From: Rhodobacter sp.
GTDB lineage: Bacteria; Pseudomonadota; Alphaproteobacteria; Rhodobacterales; Rhodobacteraceae
Direction: 5' to 3'
Assembly (NCBI GenBank): GCA_020637515.1
Contig: JACKKG010000001.1
Span: 1,828,501-1,892,500, forward strand
DNA length: 64,000 nt
The position numbers and the translations under genes are program-made. Position 1 is the first letter of the stretch; each line of letters begins with the position of its first letter. Below are positions 60,842-64,000 of the stretch, in pieces. The notes beneath the pieces were generated by a model. It ran no database searches, had not been told where the DNA came from, and saw nothing but the letters and a program-made list of their open reading frames with translations.

Positions 60842-62377
60842 TCAGTAGGCGTTTTTCGTGGTGACCAGGCTCCAGGGGGTCATCAGCATGATCTTCAGGT
60901 CCAGCCACAGCGACCAGTGCTCGATGTAATAGAGGTCGTGCTCGACCCGTTTAATGATCTTCTCGGACGAGTTTATCTCGCCGCGCCAACCGTTGATCTG
61001 CGCCCAGCCGGTGATGCCGGGCTTGACCTTGTGGCGGGCGGAATAGGCGTCGGCGATCTGGTCATAAACGATGTCGCCAGTGCGCGCCGAGGTTGCGTGC
61101 GGGCGCGGGCCGACCAGCGACAGCGAGCCCATCAGCACGTTGAAGAACTGCGGCAATTCGTCGATCGAGGCCCGGCGGATGAACCGCCCGACCCGCGTGA
61201 CCCGCGCGTCGCCGCGGCGGACGGCCTTGACCGCGGTCGGGTCGCATTGTTCGACATACATCGAGCGGAACTTCAGCACCGCGATGGGCTTGTTGTTGTA
61301 GCCGTGGCGCATCTGCCGAAACAGCACCGGCCCGCGCGAGTCGAGCTTGATCGCCAGCGCGATCACCGCCATCACCGGGGCGAACACCACGATGGCAAAC
61401 GACGCAAAGACGACATCGAACACGCGCTTGCGGAACGCGGCGAAGCCGCCCAGCGGGGGCTTGTAGATTTCGATCAGGCGGAACGGCCCGATCTGCGAGC
61501 GCCGCTGGCGCGAGAATTCCGGGATCTCGGCGCCTTCGAGCACGCGAATGTCCACCGGCAGCACAAAGAGACGCGCCAGCAATTCGCGGATGCGCTGCTG
61601 CGAGGCGTTGGGGATGGTGATGATGACGGTGTGAATCTTGGCAAGTCGGGCGAATTCGACCAGATCATCCACGTCGCCGGTTTTGTGATGCCCGGCCACG
61701 ACCGAGGGCGAGCGGGCGTCCATGCGCTCGTCGAAGAAGCCGCAGAAGCGGCGGCCGCGGCGGCGTTCCTTGTTGATTTCGGTGAGCAGGGGCACGATGT
61801 CCTCGCCGCCGCCGACCAGCACGATCCGGTGCTCCAGCCGCCCCGTGCGCACGAGGTCCATGATCCGCAAGTGCATCGCCACCCGGGCCGCCAGGATCAG
61901 CCCCAGTGCGGTCGCGAACCACAGGACGAGCCAGGGCTCGATGGCCCGCGAGCGCACGCCGGCGGCGATCAGCAACGCGTAGACCGTGGTCAGGCCCAGC
62001 GCCAGCGCCACCGTCGCGCCCAGCAGCGCGCGCGGCGCGCTGCGCATCTGGCGAAAGCCGTAGCCGCCCAGCAGGCGCGCGAACATCGCCACCGCCAGCG
62101 CCCCCAGCACGACCCCGCCATTGCGGGCCTCCTCGGGCAGGGTGGCGTCGGGCAGCAACAGGTGGCAGATCAGCCCGGCCAGCGTTACCAGCCCCACATC
62201 GACCAGAAAAAGGATGAAACCCAGCAGCGCGGGATTGATCGGCGTCCGGCTGAGACGCTGGGCCTGGGCCTGGGCCTGACCACCAAGCAGCCGTGGACGC
62301 GCGCCGCCGGTCCAGGGTCGGCGGCGATGGGTCTCCGTGAACAGGCGTTTTCGACTCAGGGATTCGGACATACGCAT
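60842..62377 (-). CDS. Polyprenyl-phosphate sugar-1-phosphate transferase (WcaJ/ExoY-like)
   Basis: A 511-aa membrane enzyme that starts exopolysaccharide repeat-unit synthesis by loading a sugar phosphate on undecaprenyl phosphate. Four N-terminal membrane helices lie at about 45-165, followed by a CoA-binding_3-like Rossmann domain (VLVGGGEDIVPLL). The catalytic bacterial transferase domain starts at KRVFDVVFASFAIVVFAPVM and contains FRQMRHGYNNKPIAVLKFRS, SIDELPQFFNVL, SLVGPRPH and KPGITGWAQINGWRG. ATG at 62377 or 62371 is possible. No other glycosyltransferases are beside it. Confidence 0.92.
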   Translation of the reverse strand: MRMSESLSRKRLFTETHRRRPWTGGARPRLLGGQAQAQAQRLSRTPINPALLGFILFLVDVGLVTLAGLICHLLLPDATLPEEARNGGVVLGALAVAMFARLLGGYGFRQMRSAPRALLGATVALALGLTTVYALLIAAGVRSRAIEPWLVLWFATALGLILAARVAMHLRIMDLVRTGRLEHRIVLVGGGEDIVPLLTEINKERRRGRRFCGFFDERMDARSPSVVAGHHKTGDVDDLVEFARLAKIHTVIITIPNASQQRIRELLARLFVLPVDIRVLEGAEIPEFSRQRRSQIGPFRLIEIYKPPLGGFAAFRKRVFDVVFASFAIVVFAPVMAVIALAIKLDSRGPVLFRQMRHGYNNKPIAVLKFRSMYVEQCDPTAVKAVRRGDARVTRVGRFIRRASIDELPQFFNVLMGSLSLVGPRPHATSARTGDIVYDQIADAYSARHKVKPGITGWAQINGWRGEINSSEKIIKRVEHDLYYIEHWSLWLDLKIMLMTPWSLVTTKNAY

Positions 62378-62477
62378 ACCGGGTTCGGCGGATCATCGGA
62401 CAACAGGCGGGGCCCCATCGGAATGGGGGGCGATGATCGACGCTAACGCCGGGATGCGGCACAATTGTGGCGGCAGG

Positions 62478-62870
62478 CGCGCGCGGATGGCCTGTAAGCC
62501 GGATTCTGTGCCGGGTTGCCCCGGCGGCGACCATTCATCTGCTCCGTCCGTTACCGGCGGAGTCGAGCTGCCAACCCGGGCCTCTGGGCTGAGACGTCCC
62601 TGCGGCGATATCGACCGAGGCCGATCATGCCCGCGCGAGGCCCCTATTCGGCATTGCTCCCGGTGGGGCTTGCCGTGCCGGTCCGGTTGCCCGTCCCGCG
62701 GTGGGCTCTTACCCCACCGTTTCACCCTGACCTTTGCGAACAAAGGCGGTCTGTTCTCTGTGGCGCTTTCCCTCGGGTTGCCCCGGCCGGGCGTTACCCG
62801 GCACCGTTGCCTCATGGAGTCCGGACTTTCCTCGGGTCCTGGGACCCGCGGCCGCCCGGCCATCCGCGCC
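62478..62870 (-). ncRNA. rnpB: RNase P RNA (bacterial type A)
   Basis: On the minus strand the conserved cores are clear: GAGGAAAGTCCGGACTCC near the 5' end, CAGAGAACAGACCGCC, GGTGAAACGGTGGGGTAAGA (reading AAGGTCAGGGTGAAACGG...) and GAATCCGGCTTACAGGCCA near the 3' end. P1 is formed by GCGCGGATGGCC and GGCCATCCGCGC (12 bp), which sets the ends to within a few bases. It is the catalytic RNA that matures tRNA 5' ends. A matching promoter lies directly upstream. Confidence 0.97.
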
Positions 62871-62875
62871 CGCCC

Positions 62876-62904
62876 CTCCTACGCCTGTGCTTCCTGGGCG
62901 TCAA
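62876..62904 (-). promoter_or_regulatory. Sigma-70 promoter of rnpB
   Basis: On the minus strand TTGACG (62904-62899) and TAGGAG (62881-62876) are 17 bp apart. The predicted start of transcription, about 62869, coincides with the first base of the P1 helix, which makes the assignment self-consistent. Confidence 0.75.
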
Positions 62905-62976
62905 TGCGCCCGCGCAAAGGGCCCTGTCGCGCCTGTCTCTTGTCTTTCTTTCGTCAGACGGTAGTGTTCGCGATTG

Positions 62977-64000
62977 ATGAACAATCCTGAGAACAAACGC
63001 CGGATCGGTGCCGACGGTCCTACAATCCCCGCGTTCTGCCTGGGCACCATGACCTGGGGGCGGCAGACCGAGCCTGCGCAGGCCCATCGCCAGATCGATC
63101 TGGCACTGGAACACGGGTTGAATTTCCTCGACACCGCCGAGATGTATCCGACGAATCCCGTGTCGGCCGATACCCGCGGTCTGAGTGAAACGGTGATCGG
63201 CGACTGGATCGCGGCGCGTGGTGGCCGCGACCGGCTGGTGATCGCCACCAAGGTCACCGGCGAGGGCAGCGCGGTCATCGCGGGCGGCACGCCCCGGATC
63301 GGCGCGGCCCGCCTGCGCGCGGCGGTCGAGGGCTCTCTGGCGCGGCTGCGCACCGAGCACATCGACCTGTTCCAGTTGCATTGGCCCAATCGCGGCTCGT
63401 ATCACTTTCGGCGCAACTGGGGCTTTCGCCCGGCGACCGACGCGGCCGGCTTTCGGGCCCATATCCACGAGATTCTGACCGAGGCCGGTCGGCTGATCGC
63501 CGAGGGAAAGATTGGCGCGCTGGGCCTTTCGAACGAAAGCGCCTGGGGGTTGGCGCAGTGGCTGGCCGGGGCAGGGGGATGCCTGCCGCGCATCGCCAGC
63601 GTGCAGAACGAGTATTCGTTGTTGTGTCGCTTGCCAGACACCGACATGGCCGAGGCCTGCGCGATGGAGGACCTGCCGCTGCTGGCCTTTTCGCCGCTGG
63701 GGGCGGGGTTGTTGACGGGGAAATACGCGGGCGACGTGACGCCCGAGGGGTCGCGCCGGTCCGCGGTGCCCGACCTGGGGGGCCGCATCACGCCGCGCGT
63801 GTTCGAGACGGTCTCGGCCTATCTGGGGCTGGCCCGCGAGCGGGGGCTCGATCCCGTGCATATGGCGCTGCTCTGGCTGCGCGCCCGGCCTTTCCCGGTG
63901 ATCCCGATCCTGGGGGCGACCACCGTCGCGCAACTGGCGCACCAGTTGCCCGCGCTTTCCCTGTCCCTGATGCCCGACACGCTTGAGGCGATCGACGCGC
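62977..64000 (+). CDS. Aldo/keto reductase (Tas-like), 3' end outside window
   Basis: The first 341 codons of an NADPH-dependent aldo/keto reductase. The catalytic tetrad is visible: Asp and Tyr in FLDTAEMYPTNP, Lys in VIATKVTGEG, His in LFQLHWPN. GLSNESAWGLAQ and FSPLGAGLLTGKY match the Tas/YajO subgroup. The C-terminal NADP-binding motif region (PILGATTVAQLAHQL) is present, so only a short tail is missing. It is divergent from rnpB and starts at ATG 62977 (MNNPENKRRIG). Substrate unknown. Confidence 0.92.
   Translation, partial: MNNPENKRRIGADGPTIPAFCLGTMTWGRQTEPAQAHRQIDLALEHGLNFLDTAEMYPTNPVSADTRGLSETVIGDWIAARGGRDRLVIATKVTGEGSAVIAGGTPRIGAARLRAAVEGSLARLRTEHIDLFQLHWPNRGSYHFRRNWGFRPATDAAGFRAHIHEILTEAGRLIAEGKIGALGLSNESAWGLAQWLAGAGGCLPRIASVQNEYSLLCRLPDTDMAEACAMEDLPLLAFSPLGAGLLTGKYAGDVTPEGSRRSAVPDLGGRITPRVFETVSAYLGLARERGLDPVHMALLWLRARPFPVIPILGATTVAQLAHQLPALSLSLMPDTLEAIDA

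Overview
The window is chromosomal DNA of a GC-rich alphaproteobacterium, most likely a member of the Rhodobacterales (Rhodobacteraceae/Paracoccaceae). The evidence is gene content rather than any single marker: a Rhodobacter-type malyl-CoA/beta-methylmalyl-CoA lyase, a CtrA-like box between flagellar genes with the alphaproteobacterial fliL/DUF6468/motE/motA order, a DUF1127 gene divergent from a LysR gene, DUF1244 and DUF2147 proteins, and order-typical intergenic hairpin elements. Nothing looks like an island, phage or insertion sequence. Codon use and base composition appear even throughout.

Layout. 1-8 kb: the end of elongation factor P, a META lipoprotein, a CDP-alcohol phosphatidyltransferase, tRNA-Arg(TCT), a creatininase-family/ABHD10-like hydrolase pair, a Tag-like glycosylase, thrS, then a WYL regulator-VOC-EVE string and a DUF2147 protein. 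8-13.5 kb: a DMT exporter converging on a complete Liv-type ABC importer operon (livKHMGF, minus strand). 14-22.5 kb: a flagellar block made of two divergent operons, fliL-DUF6468-motE-motA-(863-aa unknown) on minus and fliF-fliH-fliN-fliP on plus, separated by a CtrA-like site. 22.5-25.8 kb: a soluble hybrid histidine kinase, an OmpR-type regulator and an SH3 protein. 26-30.6 kb: a hydroxyacid dehydrogenase, a DEAD-box helicase with a repeat-rich tail, and a GyrI-like protein. 30.8-37.7 kb: malyl-CoA lyase, an ICMT-like methyltransferase, a three-gene D-amino-acid operon (dgcN-dgcA-D-amino-acid transaminase), an RTX-repeat protein and a DUF1244 protein.

37.8-46.6 kb: pyruvate kinase, a small membrane protein, a thioesterase, rpmI-rplT, an Lrp/AsnC regulator divergent from an ornithine-decarboxylase-like enzyme, an orphan molybdenum-hydroxylase large subunit, a HisC-like aminotransferase and a second thioesterase. 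46.6-51.4 kb: a group 2-type capsule segment (kpsC, an OPX lipoprotein, kpsS) with a clear promoter before the OPX gene. 51.5-57 kb: riboflavin synthase, guanine deaminase, mgtE, 5-formyl-THF cyclo-ligase, a HisN-type phosphatase and an XRE regulator. 57-64 kb: a quinone oxidoreductase, LysR/DUF1127, a BI-1 membrane protein, rpmG (too short for an ordinary ORF cutoff), a polyisoprenyl-phosphate sugar transferase, RNase P RNA with its promoter, and an aldo/keto reductase cut by the window end.

How the genes work together. The flagellar block supplies the MS ring, export gate, stator and motor accessory factors and is probably co-ordinated by CtrA. DgcN, DgcA and the transaminase form a route that funnels D-amino acids through D-glutamate and its N-acetyl derivative to the L series. 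KpsC, KpsS and the OPX protein make the Kdo linker and the outer-membrane exit of a lipid-linked capsule; the PglC/WcaJ-like transferase at 61 kb would start a separate repeat-unit polysaccharide. I found no wholly new multi-gene system. The most interesting leads are the D-glutamate operon with its palindrome, the 863-aa periplasmic protein translationally coupled to motA, the repeat-expanded helicase tail, and a recurrent hairpin element with a constant loop and a covarying stem.
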